Shown piece by piece: positions 37,201-45,635 of a stretch of 64,000 nt of DNA. The notes below the pieces were generated by a model that saw nothing but the letters and a program-made list of their open reading frames with translations, was not told where the DNA came from and did no database searches. Where the stretch lies: positions 496,001 through 560,000 of the forward strand of contig NZ_WVHL01000003.1 of the NCBI RefSeq assembly GCF_009861525.1, in the 5' to 3' direction. How positions within the stretch are numbered: the stretch's first letter is position 1; each line of letters opens with the position of its first letter. The position numbers were made by a program, and so were the translations under genes. The stretch is from Pseudomonas sp. LD120. GTDB lineage: Bacteria; Pseudomonadota; Gammaproteobacteria; Pseudomonadales; Pseudomonadaceae.

Positions 37201-37738
37201 TGCGGGTGCCGAAGACGATGGTGAACAAGGCCAGGATTAGCGACACGATCAGTGCCGTGTCCTGGGCGCGGGTGCCCATGGCGTCGGCTCCGGCGCCGAT
37301 CAGCAGATTGACGCCGAGCACGATGCCTTTGAGCTGCAGGGCGATGTAGGGCAGCACCCCGACCAGGCAGATCAAGGCCACCACCACCGCCAGGGACTGG
37401 GATTTACCATAGCGGGCGGCAATGAAGTCGGCGATGGAGGTGATGTTCTCCTGCTTGCTGATCATCACCATTTTCTGCAGCACCCAGGGTGCGAACACCA
37501 GCAGCAAAATAGGGCCCAGGTAGATCGGTAGAAAGGCCCAAAGTTGCTCGGTGGCCTGGCCCACCGCGCCAAAGAAGGTCCAGCTGGTGCAATAGACGGC
37601 CAGCGACAGGCTGTATACCCAAGCCCGCACTCGCGGCGGAAGGGGCGCGCTGCGACGGTCGCCGTAGAAGGCGATGGCGAACATGATGGCCATATAGGCC
37701 AGGGCAACGGCGGCAATCAGCCCGCTGGACAACGACAT
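34265..37738 (-). CDS. Hybrid sensor histidine kinase/response regulator with SSS-transporter N-terminus
   Basis: A large protein (1157 residues) of the CbrA-like class. The first 500 residues form a sodium:solute-symporter-like domain with about 12-13 helices (for example MISKQENITSIADFIAARYG). A PAS domain follows at about 640-740 (ENITQGISVVDQSLKLVAWN), then a coiled coil. The HisKA site is at about 806 (FLAAVSHDLMQPLNAARLF). The ATPase domain has ILQNFLTNAFRYAKG and GLGLGLAI, and the C-terminal receiver has its phospho-acceptor near 1086 (LALVDYHLDDGETG). All catalytic boxes are present. It probably senses or transports a small solute and signals to an unlinked regulator. Confidence 0.93.
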   Translation of the reverse strand: MSLSSGLIAAVALAYMAIMFAIAFYGDRRSAPLPPRVRAWVYSLSLAVYCTSWTFFGAVGQATEQLWAFLPIYLGPILLLVFAPWVLQKMVMISKQENITSIADFIAARYGKSQSLAVVVALICLVGVLPYIALQLKGIVLGVNLLIGAGADAMGTRAQDTALIVSLILALFTIVFGTRNLDATEHHRGMVLAIAFESLVKLFAFLAVGAFVTFGLYDGFDDLFNQAMLAPRLEEYWKETINWPSMVVQTGVAMMAIICLPRQFHVTVVENIEPQDLRLAKWVFPAYLALAALFVVPIALAGQMLLPSSVLPDSFVISLPLAQAHPALALLAFIGGASAATGMVIVASVALSTMVSNDMLLPWLLRHKNAERPFEVFRHWMLSVRRVSIVAILLLAYVSYRLLGSTASLATIGQIAFAAVTQLAPAMLGALYWKQANRRGVFAGLAAGTFIWFYTLVLPIAAHSMGWSLSSFPGLAWLHGNPLGLPISPLTQGVVLSLAGNFTLFAWVSVLSRTRVSEHWQAGRFIGQEISGRPSSRSMLAVQIDDLLKLAARFVGEERARQSFIRFAYRQGKGFNPNQNADGEWIAHTERLLAGVLGASSTRAVVKAAIEGREMQLEDVVRIADEASEVLQFNRALLQGAIENITQGISVVDQSLKLVAWNRRYLELFNYPEGLISVGRPIADIIRHNAERGLCGPGEAEVHVARRLHWMRQGRAHTSERLFPNGRVIELIGNPMPGGGFVMSFTDITPFREAEQALTEANEGLERRVEERTHELSQLNAALTEAKGTAEAANQSKTRFLAAVSHDLMQPLNAARLFSAALSHQDDGLSAEAQQLVHHLDSSLRSAEDLISDLLDISRLENGKISPDRKPFVLNELFDTLGAEFKALAQEQGLQFRVRGSHLRIDSDSKLLRRILQNFLTNAFRYAKGPVLLGVRRQGDDLSLEVWDQGPGIPPDKQQVIFEEFKRLDSHQTRAEKGLGLGLAIADGLCRVLGHPLQVRSWPGRGSVFSVKVPLARSSTVAQGKVAELNGQSLKGGQVLCVDNEDSILIGMNSLLTRWGCQVWTARNREECAALLREGIRPQLALVDYHLDDGETGTEVMAWLRTQLGEPVPGVVISADGRPEMVALVHAAGLDYLAKPVKPAALRALLSRHLPLG

Positions 37739-37871
37739 GGGAACTCCGAAGCAAAGACACCGGGCACCTCAGCCCGGCCAGACAGTCTGGCACGATGTTC
37801 AGTTGGCGTCAGTGTCGACCAAGGTATCAGCGTGGTCTGATGTCGCAGGGCTGTTTCGTTGTCCGCAAGGG

Positions 37872-38417
37872 TTATGGTTGCAGGGCGATCTCGATCAGCT
37901 CATGCAGCTCCTGCACCTGCAAGGGCGTGGCGCAGAACAGAATCCGGAACACTGTGGGCGCCACGATCAAGTTCAGTAGGCGATCAATGCTCGGCAACTG
38001 CCCTGCCTGGTCTTGATAGCGGTCAAGGATGATCTGCAGTTGCCCGCCGAGGATGCTCGCGCAATAGCCAGGCGTCGCGCTGCATTGCACGTCGCGCATC
38101 ATGTTGCGCCCAGGCTCCGAGCTCATTTCATCCAGGTACTGCTCGGCCCACGCCCGCAGGTCTGAGTGCAGGCTGCCGGTGCTGGCCGGTTCGCTGTCAG
38201 GGCGCATGTGTGCCAGGGCCACATCGGCGAGCAGGGTCGCCAGATCGCCCCAGCGCCGATAGATGGTTGAGGGAGTGACGCCCGCGCGGGTGGCAATTTG
38301 CGGCACGGTCAGGGTCGAACGCTCCTGTTCTTCAAGGAGTTCGCGGACCGCTGTGTGGATGGATTCCTGAACCCGGGCGCTGCGGCCGCCTGGGCGTAAA
38401 CCTTCTTTAATAGCCAT
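37872..38417 (-). CDS. TetR/AcrR family transcriptional regulator
   Basis: A 181-residue repressor-type protein started at the ATG at 38417 (MAIKEGLRPGGRSARVQESI); a GTG six codons upstream is possible. The helix-turn-helix is TVPQIATRAGVTPSTIYRRW, followed by GDLATLLADVALAHM. The C-terminal ligand domain resembles TetR_C_16-type. It is divergent from the MFS gene at 38510, so it probably represses that exporter and itself from the 92-bp intergenic region. Confidence 0.92.
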   Translation of the reverse strand: MAIKEGLRPGGRSARVQESIHTAVRELLEEQERSTLTVPQIATRAGVTPSTIYRRWGDLATLLADVALAHMRPDSEPASTGSLHSDLRAWAEQYLDEMSSEPGRNMMRDVQCSATPGYCASILGGQLQIILDRYQDQAGQLPSIDRLLNLIVAPTVFRILFCATPLQVQELHELIEIALQP

Positions 38418-38439
38418 GGGGCCGAACCTTAACACAAAG

Positions 38440-38496
38440 AATTTGCTTTAAGCCGTTGTCAGTTGCACACTCCGCAAAAGCAAAAAATTAGCTTTA
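38440..38496. promoter_or_regulatory. Repeated AATTnGCTTTA motifs in the TetR/MFS divergent promoter
   Basis: AATTTGCTTTA (38440-38450) and AATTAGCTTTA (38486-38496) are direct repeats 46 bp apart between the two divergent genes. They are candidate TetR-family operators, one per promoter. The inference rests on position and repetition only. Confidence 0.45.
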
Positions 38497-38509
38497 GTGG
38501 AGTGTGTTC

Positions 38510-39712
38510 ATGTCTGGTGCAATCGACACTTGTGTGTCCAACCGTCGCAGTTTGGTCTTTCTGGCGATCACTCTGCTCAGCTTTCTGGCCGCCTCCAGCG
38601 TGCCGACACCGTTGTATCACCTGTATCAGGAAAGCCTGCAGTTCTCCCCGGCGGTCTTGACCCTGATATTTGGGGTGTATGCCCTGAGCTTGCTGGCGGC
38701 GCTGCTGACCGTGGGCTCGCTGTCGGATTATCTGGGACGGCGACCTGTGATTTTCGCTGCCCTGCTCATCAATATCCTGGCGATGCTGCTGTTTATCAAC
38801 GAAAGCAGTGTGCAGTGGCTGATTGCCGCGCGAGTGATGCAGGGCTTTGCCACTGGCATGGCCACCAGCGTGTTGGGCGCTGCGCTGCTGGATGTCGATC
38901 GACAGCGAGGCCCTTTGGTCAACAGCGTTGCGCCGTTGTTGGGCATGGCTTGCGGTGCTATGGGGGCCAGCGTGCTGGTGGAGTTCGCGCCGTTACCGCT
39001 GCAATTGAGCTACTGGCTGCTGTTGGCGCTGTTCGTGGTCCAGGCACTGGTTGTCTGGTGCCTGCGCGAAAGCGTCAGTCCGCAACCCGGTGCCTGGGCC
39101 TCTCTGCGGCCTGCGCTGCATGTCCCGGTGCAAGCGCGGCCTGCGTTATGGAGGGCGCTACCGGTGAATGTCGCGGTGTGGGCAGTGGGCGGTTTTTATC
39201 TGTCCCTGGCGCCGTCCCTGGTCCGTGTGGCCACCGGTTCCACTTCGAATTTGATGGGGGGAGCCTTGGTGGCCGTGCTCACCGTCAGTGGTGCACTGAT
39301 GATTTTTTCCTCGCGCCAGCGCGCGGCGGACCACGTTCTGCGCATGGGCGCATGGTTGTTGGCACTGGGGGTGATGTTGCTCCTTGGTGCGGTGCACAGT
39401 GCCAGCCTGCTGTTGTTTTTCTTCGGCACCCTGGTGCTCGGCAGTGGCTTTGGCGCAGGGTTTCTGGGGGCGCTGCGCAGTGTGCTGCCGCTGGCCTTGC
39501 CCCATGAGCGTGCGGGTCTGATGTCGGCGTTTTATGTGCTGAGTTATCTGGCGTTCTGTCTGCCGGCATTGCTGGCGGGCAATCTAACCCGCAGTTTCGG
39601 CTTGATTGCCACCACCGATGGTTATGGGGCGGTGCTGATGCTGCTGTCTCTCGGAGCGCTTCTGAGGCTGTTGCGTCGTCCGGTGCTGTCCTGCACGCCA
39701 GCGGAGGGGTGA
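38510..39712 (+). CDS. MFS transporter (drug/sugar efflux type)
   Basis: A 400-residue protein with about 12 transmembrane helices. The loop after helix 2 reads GSLSDYLGRRPVIFAALLIN, the MFS signature. VPTPLYHLYQESLQFSPAVL and ARVMQGFATGMATSVLG are further typical stretches. The ATG at 38510 has GGAG 7 bp upstream. Control by the divergent TetR gene suggests inducible efflux of a toxic compound. Specificity is unknown. Confidence 0.92.
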   Translation: MSGAIDTCVSNRRSLVFLAITLLSFLAASSVPTPLYHLYQESLQFSPAVLTLIFGVYALSLLAALLTVGSLSDYLGRRPVIFAALLINILAMLLFINESSVQWLIAARVMQGFATGMATSVLGAALLDVDRQRGPLVNSVAPLLGMACGAMGASVLVEFAPLPLQLSYWLLLALFVVQALVVWCLRESVSPQPGAWASLRPALHVPVQARPALWRALPVNVAVWAVGGFYLSLAPSLVRVATGSTSNLMGGALVAVLTVSGALMIFSSRQRAADHVLRMGAWLLALGVMLLLGAVHSASLLLFFFGTLVLGSGFGAGFLGALRSVLPLALPHERAGLMSAFYVLSYLAFCLPALLAGNLTRSFGLIATTDGYGAVLMLLSLGALLRLLRRPVLSCTPAEG

Positions 39713-39997
39713 ATCAGTACCTGATTTCACGGCGCCATTGTTGCCGGTCTGCGGGCCGTGTTCCAGGCGCGCTGAATGTGTAAAACATTGACCGGTGGTG
39801 GCATTAGCCGGTTGGCGAAGGGGCCGCTCAAGTTCATGATTGGCGCTTGTTTCCTGCACCTGAGGCATGTGTGATGTTCCCTGAATTTTGTCATCTGCTG
39901 GTCGATCGCGAACCCTATTCCCCTGCTTCATCTGTCGCCACCTTGAAGTCGGCTGCCCGCCGCTCAACGCAATGTCTGCTGTGACGGGGAGGTCGCT

Positions 39998-40309
39998 ATG
40001 AAGGTTATTCGCAGTGCCGACTTTACTGGCGAGCGGGCCTGGGCTGCTCTGGATATCGCCAACATGAACGGCATCACTACGCGCCTACACTGGACTGACC
40101 AACCCTACCGGTGGCACGTCAATGATGGTCAGGAGGTGTTCGTGGTGTTGGGTGGCCAGGTGCAGATGCGTTATCGGGATCAAGGCCTGGAACAGGCGGT
40201 AATGCTAGAGGTGGGGGATATTTTTTATGCCGACCTTGGGACCGAGCATGTGGCGCATCCCGTGGGTGTTGCCAGGGTGCTGGTCATCGAGTCCGAAGGC
40301 AGTGTTTAG
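39998..40309 (+). CDS. Cupin domain protein
   Basis: A 103-residue single-domain cupin. The first cupin motif is HVNDGQEVFVVLGGQVQMRY and the second GDIFYADLGTEHVAHPVG. The motifs retain a His and Glu that could bind a metal, though one canonical histidine is missing. Function is not predictable. Mannose-isomerase-like sugar binding or a regulatory role are possible. GGGGAGG lies before the ATG. The 285 bp upstream hold no confident gene. Confidence 0.85.
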   Translation: MKVIRSADFTGERAWAALDIANMNGITTRLHWTDQPYRWHVNDGQEVFVVLGGQVQMRYRDQGLEQAVMLEVGDIFYADLGTEHVAHPVGVARVLVIESEGSV

Positions 40310-40315
40310 ATTTAA

Positions 40316-40339
40316 TATCTGCTAAATAGATAACAGATA
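40316..40339. promoter_or_regulatory. Inverted repeat in the AT-rich leader of the TDT transporter
   Basis: TATCTG (40316-40321) and CAGATA (40334-40339) form an inverted repeat with a 12-base spacer in an AT-rich tract upstream of the gene at 40416. It is a possible regulator site; no regulator gene is adjacent. Confidence 0.35.
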
Positions 40340-40415
40340 GAGAAATTACCCGTTATATAGATATTCGATTTGGTTTTATCATGGTTTCCACCTCATCAGA
40401 GGGCAGGAGACAGCC

Positions 40416-41567
40416 ATGACATGCACCCATAACGTTAAAGCCGGGGGGCGACCCTTTAGCCAGCTTCAGCACCCGCTTGAAGCCATTCGTCAATTCACGC
40501 CTAACTGGTTTGCCGCCACCATGGGAACCGGCGTTCTGGCGCTGGCGCTGGCGCAATGGCCGGCCGAGATTCCCGGGCTGCGCCAGGTGGCGGAAGGATT
40601 CTGGTGGTTGACCATCGCCCTGTTCCTGCTCTTTACCGCGATGTACACCGCACGCTGGGTGCTGTTCTTCGATGAGGCACGGAGAATTTTCGGCCATTCC
40701 ACGGTTTCGATGTTCTTTGGCACCATCCCCATGGGGCTGGCGACCATCATCAATGGCTTGTTGCTGTTTGGTATGCCTCGCTGGGGCGAGGGCGTTGTCC
40801 AGGTTGCCGAAGCATTGTGGTGGCTGGACGTGGCGATGTCCCTGGCGTGCGGGGTGCTGATCCCCTACATGATGTTCACCCGTCAGGAGCACAGCATCGA
40901 CCAAATGACGGCGGTCTGGCTGCTGCCGGTGGTGGCGGCTGAAGTCGCGGCGGCCAGCGGTGGTCTGTTGGCGCCGCACTTGCAGGGCGCCCACGGACAA
41001 CTGGTGATGCTCAGTACCAGCTACGTGTTGTGGGCTTTTTCGCTCCCGGTGGCGTTCAGCATCTTGACCATTCTGTTGTTGCGCATGGCCCTGCACAAAT
41101 TGCCCCATGAAAGCATGGCGGCTTCGAGCTGGCTGGCTTTGGGGCCTATTGGTACTGGCGCGTTGGGCATGTTGGTGCTGGGGGGCGATGCACCGGCGAT
41201 TTTCGCTGCCAACGGTTTGTCGGGCGTCGGTGAGATTGCTGCCGGCCTGGGGTTGGTGGCGGGGCTCACGCTGTGGGGGTTTGGTCTGTGGTGGATGCTG
41301 ATGGCGGTGTTGATCACCCGGCGCTATTTGCGTGAAGGCATTCCTTTCAATCTGGGCTGGTGGGGATTCACTTTTCCATTGGGCGTCTATTCGCTGGCCA
41401 CTCTGAAGCTGGGCAGTACCTTGAATCTGAGTTTCTTCAGCATCTTCGGCGCGGTGCTGGTGGCGGCCCTGGCGGTGATGTGGCTGATCGTGGCCACACG
41501 CACGGTGCAAGGTGCTTATCAAGGAGGGTTGTTTGTCTCGCCGTGCATTGCGGGCTTACGGAAATAA
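40416..41567 (+). CDS. TDT family transporter (TehA/SLAC1-like)
   Basis: A 383-residue membrane protein with about ten helices. The N-terminal FTPNWFAATMGTGVLALALA motif and WWGFTFPLGVYSLATLKLG near the C-terminus are typical of the tellurite-resistance/dicarboxylate transporter (TehA, Mae1, SLAC1) superfamily. Members export sulfite or transport C4-dicarboxylates or anions. The substrate here is unassigned. A GGAG site precedes the ATG. Confidence 0.9.
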   Translation: MTCTHNVKAGGRPFSQLQHPLEAIRQFTPNWFAATMGTGVLALALAQWPAEIPGLRQVAEGFWWLTIALFLLFTAMYTARWVLFFDEARRIFGHSTVSMFFGTIPMGLATIINGLLLFGMPRWGEGVVQVAEALWWLDVAMSLACGVLIPYMMFTRQEHSIDQMTAVWLLPVVAAEVAAASGGLLAPHLQGAHGQLVMLSTSYVLWAFSLPVAFSILTILLLRMALHKLPHESMAASSWLALGPIGTGALGMLVLGGDAPAIFAANGLSGVGEIAAGLGLVAGLTLWGFGLWWMLMAVLITRRYLREGIPFNLGWWGFTFPLGVYSLATLKLGSTLNLSFFSIFGAVLVAALAVMWLIVATRTVQGAYQGGLFVSPCIAGLRK

Positions 41568-41650
41568 TCGCTAAAGATAGGTAAGGTTGTGGCCTGGATC
41601 GCCATTCGACATTCCAATAACAGTATCCACGCCACTCAGGGACATGGACG

Positions 41651-43525
41651 ATGAGTCACCCTTCGCAGTTCACCTTGCTTCGCAAGCGGCGGTTTCTGCC
41701 GTTTTTCATCACGCAATCCCTTGGCGCTTTCAACGACAACATCTTCAAGCAGTCGCTGATCCTGGCCATTCTCTACAAGCTGAGCATCGAGGGTGATCGC
41801 TCGATCTGGGTCAACCTCTGTGCCTTGTTGTTCATTCTGCCGTTCTTTCTGTTTTCGGCGCTGGCTGGGCAGTTTGGCGAAAAATTTGCCAAGGACGCGC
41901 TGATCCGTCTGATCAAGCTGGGGGAAATCGCGATCATGGCAGTGGGGGCGGTAGGGTTTGTCTTCGATCACCTGTCGCTGATGCTGGTGGCGCTGTTTGC
42001 CATGGGCACCCACTCGGCGCTGTTCGGCCCGGTGAAGTATTCGATCCTGCCCCAGGCCTTGCGCGAAGAAGAGCTGGTGGGTGGCAACGGTCTGGTGGAG
42101 ATGGGCACCTTCCTGGCGATCCTGGCGGGGACTATCAGCGCCGGGATCATGATGTCTTCGGCGCATTACGCAGCGATTGTCTCGGGCGCCATCATTGGTG
42201 TCGCGGTGCTGGGCTATCTGGCCAGTCGGGCGATTCCCCGAGCCGCTGCGGCAACCCCGGAAATGCGCCTGAACTGGAACATCTTCAGCCAATCCTGGGT
42301 CACGCTGCGTCTGGGCTTGAGCCAGACTCCGGCGGTATCGCGTTCGATTGTCGGCAATTCCTGGTTCTGGTTTGTCGGTGCCATCTACCTGACGCAGATC
42401 CCGGCCTATGCCAAGGAGTGGATGCACGGCGACGAGACGGTGGTAACCCTGATCCTGACCGTATTCTCAGTGGGAATCGCTGTCGGTTCGATGCTTTGCG
42501 AGAAGCTTTCCGGGCGTAAGGTCGAGATCGGTCTGGTGCCGTTCGGCTCTTTTGGCCTGACCTTGTTTGGTTTGCTGCTGTGGTGGCACTCCGGCGGTAT
42601 CGCGCCACGCGCGGCAGAATACGACTGGCTTGAAGTCCTGGGGGTTGCCGAGGCGTGGTGGGTGTTGTTGGATGTGCTGGGTCTGGGGATCTTCGGTGGC
42701 TTTTATATAGTGCCGCTGTATGCGCTGATCCAGTCGCGCACTCCGGAGAATGAACGGGCTCGGGTGATTGCCGCCAATAACATCCTCAACGCGTTGTTCA
42801 TGGTGGTTTCGGCGATTGTTTCCATTGTCATGTTGAGCGTGGTTGAGCTGAGCATTCCTCATTTGTTCCTGGCGGTGTCGCTGCTCAATATCGCGGTTAA
42901 CGTCTATATCTTTGCGGTGGTGCCGGAATTCAGCATGCGCTTCATGATCTGGCTGCTCAGCCACTCCATGTACCGCGTCGAGCACCGCGACCTGGAACAG
43001 ATTCCTGATGAAGGGGCGGCCTTGCTGGTCTGCAATCATGTGTCTTTTGTCGATGCGTTGTTGATTGGCGGCGCGGTGCGCCGGCCAATTCGCTTCGTCA
43101 TGTACTACAAAATCTACAACTTGCCGGTGTTGAACTTCATCTTCCGTACTGCGGGGACCATTCCCATTGCCGCTCGGCACGAGGACATGGATATCTACGA
43201 AAAAGCCTTCAAGAAGATCGCACAATACCTGCGTGATGGTGAGCTGGTGTGTATTTTTCCCGAGGGCAAGTTGACGGCCGACGGCGAAATCAACGAGTTC
43301 AAAGGTGGCCTGACGCGGATTCTCGAGGAAACCCCGGTGCCGGTGATTCCATTGGCCCTGCAAGGCTTGTGGGGCAGTTTCTTCAGTCGCGATCCGAGCA
43401 AGGGCTTCTTTCATCGCATCTGGTCGCGAGTGACCCTGGTGGCCGGGCCTACAGTGGCGGTGGAGTTGGCGGAGCCGGCGTACTTGCAGACCCAGGTGGC
43501 GCAGTTGCGTGGCCCACGGCGCTAG
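41651..43525 (+). CDS. MFS transporter fused to PlsC-type acyltransferase
   Basis: A 624-residue fusion. Residues 1-420 form an LplT-like MFS transporter (AFNDNIFKQSLILAILYKLS). Residues 440-600 are a 1-acylglycerol-3-phosphate acyltransferase with the HX4D box NHVSFVDALLIGG and the FPEGKLTADGEINEF block. LplT-Aas proteins flip lysophospholipids inward and re-acylate them. The third, acyl-ACP-synthetase domain found in longer members is absent, so acyl donor supply must come from elsewhere. Acyltransferase boxes look intact. The gene ends at a bidirectional terminator. Confidence 0.93.
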   Translation: MSHPSQFTLLRKRRFLPFFITQSLGAFNDNIFKQSLILAILYKLSIEGDRSIWVNLCALLFILPFFLFSALAGQFGEKFAKDALIRLIKLGEIAIMAVGAVGFVFDHLSLMLVALFAMGTHSALFGPVKYSILPQALREEELVGGNGLVEMGTFLAILAGTISAGIMMSSAHYAAIVSGAIIGVAVLGYLASRAIPRAAAATPEMRLNWNIFSQSWVTLRLGLSQTPAVSRSIVGNSWFWFVGAIYLTQIPAYAKEWMHGDETVVTLILTVFSVGIAVGSMLCEKLSGRKVEIGLVPFGSFGLTLFGLLLWWHSGGIAPRAAEYDWLEVLGVAEAWWVLLDVLGLGIFGGFYIVPLYALIQSRTPENERARVIAANNILNALFMVVSAIVSIVMLSVVELSIPHLFLAVSLLNIAVNVYIFAVVPEFSMRFMIWLLSHSMYRVEHRDLEQIPDEGAALLVCNHVSFVDALLIGGAVRRPIRFVMYYKIYNLPVLNFIFRTAGTIPIAARHEDMDIYEKAFKKIAQYLRDGELVCIFPEGKLTADGEINEFKGGLTRILEETPVPVIPLALQGLWGSFFSRDPSKGFFHRIWSRVTLVAGPTVAVELAEPAYLQTQVAQLRGPRR

Positions 43526-43540
43526 CTTCTGCCGGATACA

Positions 43541-43568
43541 AAAACGCCCGCATTGCAGCGGGCGTTTT
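43541..43568. terminator. Bidirectional intrinsic terminator
   Basis: AAAACGCCCGC pairs perfectly with GCGGGCGTTTT across 6 bases. It lies between the convergent MFS-acyltransferase and sugE genes. Confidence 0.9.
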
Positions 43569-43587
43569 CATTTCGGCGCGTTGGCGG

Positions 43588-43905
43588 TCAGCTGGCGCTG
43601 ACTTTCAAGCCCACCAGTCCGGCGATGATCAGCGCCACGCTGGCCAGGCGCACAAGAGCCATGGATTCGCCGAACAGGATGATCCCGGCGATGACCGTGC
43701 CGATGGCACCCACTCCGGTCCAGATGGCGTAGGCGGTGCCCAGGGGCAGTTCCTTCATGGCCAGGCCGAGCAGGCCCAGGCTGATGGCCATGGCGAGGAT
43801 GGTCAGGGCGGTGGGCAGCGGACGGCTGAAACCGTCGCTGTACTTCAGGCCGACGGCCCAACCTACTTCGAACAAGCCGGCAAACAACAAAATGATCCAG
43901 GACAT
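43588..43905 (-). CDS. sugE: SMR-family guanidinium exporter SugE (Gdx)
   Basis: A 105-residue protein with four transmembrane helices. It begins [20 protein letters not shown], where the conserved glutamate of helix 1 is in place. [20 protein letters not shown] is typical of SugE/Gdx. Although often annotated as a quaternary-ammonium resistance protein, this subtype exports guanidinium in exchange for protons. The guanidine-II riboswitch just upstream strongly supports that role. Confidence 0.96.
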   Translation of the reverse strand: MSWIILLFAGLFEVGWAVGLKYSDGFSRPLPTALTILAMAISLGLLGLAMKELPLGTAYAIWTGVGAIGTVIAGIILFGESMALVRLASVALIIAGLVGLKVSAS

Positions 43906-43924
43906 GCTGACCTCATCGGTGGGT

Positions 43925-43974
43925 GGGGTCGTCCCCAGAATTAATCACTCGATCGAGTGGCAAGGTCGTCCTCG
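43925..43974 (-). promoter_or_regulatory. Guanidine-II (mini-ykkC) riboswitch
   Basis: On the minus strand, two short hairpins have identical ACGA loops: CGAGG-ACGA-CCTTG (43961-43974) and GGGG-ACGA-CCCC (43925-43936). Two stem-loops with ACGR loops just before a ribosome-binding site is the definition of the guanidine-II class. The second hairpin ends about 10 bp before the GAGG of sugE. The 24-base linker contains a perfect 14-bp palindrome CACTCGATCGAGTG. Guanidine binding would raise sugE translation. Confidence 0.93.
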
Positions 43975-44143
43975 CGGTGCGCAGTATACTGCTCAATCTT
44001 GATGCCTGGGTCAGCTTTTTTTGCGGTGCATGAGGTGTTGTGTTTCCAGTTTTTGCTCAACTGGGTCATGGCGAAGGGGAGGCAGGCGCCAAAGCCTGTT
44101 GGAGCAAGATTGCCTGGGACCAGGTAGACCAGGACTGAGAAAT

Positions 44144-44170
44144 GAAAACGCCACCGAAGGTGGTGGCGTC
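44144..44170 (-). terminator. Intrinsic terminator of rdgC
   Basis: The stem CGCCACC / GGTGGCG is followed on the minus strand by TTTTC. It lies about 30 bp beyond the rdgC stop. Confidence 0.75.
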
Positions 44171-44196
44171 TGAGGCAGAAGGAATCGGGTCGGGCG

Positions 44197-45117
44197 TCAG
44201 ATGCCTTGTGGGACCTCTTCGCCACCCAACGCTTCGACCAGGGCTGGCAGGAAGTCGCCGAAGGTCAGCATCATCAGGGTGAAGCTGGCATCGAGCTGGC
44301 CTAGGGCTTCATCGCCACCGTCCTGCTCTGCCTGATCTTGCAACAGGTCTTCGAATTTTAGGCGCTTGACCACCATTTTGTCGTCGAGCATGAAGGACAG
44401 TTTGTCCTGCCAGGCCAGGGACAGTTGAGTGACCACCTTGCCGGTGCTCAGGTGCAGTTGGATTTCTTCGCCAGTCAGGTCTTGGCGTTTGCAGCGTACG
44501 ATGCCGCCGTCCTCGTGGGTGTCACGCAGCTCGCATTCGTCGAGGACGAAGAAGTCGTCGGCGGCTTTCTGGGTCTTGACCCAGTCGGTCATGATCGCGG
44601 TTGGTGCGGTCTTTACCGTCAGTGGGCGAACCGGCAGGGTGCCGAGCACTTCGCGCAGAGTGGAAAGCAGGTCTTCGGCGCGTTTCGGGCTGGCCGAGTT
44701 CACCAGAATCAGCCCCTGTTTCGGGGCGATGGCGGCGAAGGTCGAGGAGCGACGGATAAAGGCCCGGGGCAGGAACGCCTGGATGATTTCATCCTTGATC
44801 TGATCGCGTTCCTTCTTATAGACCTTGCGCATCTGCTCGGCTTCGATCTCTTCGACTTTTTCCTTGACAGCGTCACGCACCACGCTGCCCGGCAGGATGC
44901 GTTCCTCTTTGCGCGCCGCCACCAGCATGAAGTCCTGGCTGACGTGCACCAGTGGGGCGTCTTCACCTTTGCCGAAAGGGGCGACGAAACCGTAAGTGGT
45001 CAACTCCTGGCTTGCACAGGGGCGCGCCAGTTTGGTCGCCAGTGCAGTTTCCAGCGCCTCAGCATCACAAGGCAGATCTTGGGTCAGGCGATAGATCAGC
45101 AGGTTTTTGAACCACAT
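44197..45117 (-). CDS. rdgC: Recombination-associated protein RdgC
   Basis: A 306-residue protein started at the ATG at 45117 ([20 protein letters not shown]), which is the family N-terminus. Eight extra in-frame codons upstream are not conserved. RdgC forms a ring around DNA and modulates RecA. Other family stretches are [38 protein letters not shown] and [19 protein letters not shown]. Length is exactly typical. The neighbouring duplicated tRNA genes are on the opposite strand. Confidence 0.96.
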   Translation of the reverse strand: MWFKNLLIYRLTQDLPCDAEALETALATKLARPCASQELTTYGFVAPFGKGEDAPLVHVSQDFMLVAARKEERILPGSVVRDAVKEKVEEIEAEQMRKVYKKERDQIKDEIIQAFLPRAFIRRSSTFAAIAPKQGLILVNSASPKRAEDLLSTLREVLGTLPVRPLTVKTAPTAIMTDWVKTQKAADDFFVLDECELRDTHEDGGIVRCKRQDLTGEEIQLHLSTGKVVTQLSLAWQDKLSFMLDDKMVVKRLKFEDLLQDQAEQDGGDEALGQLDASFTLMMLTFGDFLPALVEALGGEEVPQGI

Positions 45118-45277
45118 GGGGTGAATCTCTCCTTTATACAAAGGAGCGCATTATTCTCTTCGCCGCTGCTCAGGCCAACCCTTCGCTAAGCCTTTGGAAG
45201 GCCTGAAAAAATTATTATAAAAAGTGCTTGCCAGAGTGGGTGCTGCTCCGTAGAATGCGCGCCACACCGAACGTGAA

Positions 45278-45353
45278 GGGTGATTAGCTCAGCTGGGAGA
45301 GCGTCTGCCTTACAAGCAGAATGTCGGCGGTTCGATCCCGTCATCACCCACCA
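45278..45353 (+). tRNA. tRNA-Val (anticodon TAC), copy 1
   Basis: 76 bases with an encoded CCA end. The acceptor GGGTGAT pairs with ATCACCC. D-arm AGCTCAGCTGGGAGAGC, anticodon loop CTTACAA (TAC) and T-arm GGTTCGATCCC are regular. The gene is identical in sequence to copy 2 at 45636. Confidence 0.97.
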
Positions 45354-45372
45354 TTCGCATTCAGTGTTACGC

Positions 45373-45449
45373 GCAGCGGTAGTTCAGTCGGTTAGAATAC
45401 CGGCCTGTCACGCCGGGGGTCGCGGGTTCGAGTCCCGTCCGCTGCGCCA
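45373..45449 (+). tRNA. tRNA-Asp (anticodon GTC), copy 1
   Basis: 77 bases with an encoded CCA. The acceptor GCAGCGG pairs with CCGCTGC. The anticodon loop CTGTCAC gives GTC. T-arm GGGTTCGAGTCCC is regular. It lies 19 bp after tRNA-Val, so the two are probably one transcript. Confidence 0.97.
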
Positions 45450-45489
45450 TATTCGGTAACCTGGAACACTGAACGCCAGGTCACCACAG

Positions 45490-45513
45490 AAAGCCCGCTA
45501 ACGCGGGCTTTTT
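45490..45513 (+). terminator. Terminator after the first tRNA pair
   Basis: AAGCCCGC-TAAC-GCGGGCTT followed by TTT. The same hairpin recurs 358 bp downstream. Confidence 0.88.
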
Positions 45514-45635
45514 GCTGTAAAGAGTTGGCGGGTCGTGTGGCCAATCATGGGAATTCAATTTTTTTGATAAATTTATCAATTAAATCAACACTTTAAGAAT
45601 TTCTGTGGCATAATGCGCCCCGCAACGAAGGTAAA

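Noticed and set aside
39846..39990. A short ORF (36 codons) before the cupin gene
   Set aside because: It has no ribosome-binding site, no recognisable features and atypical composition.
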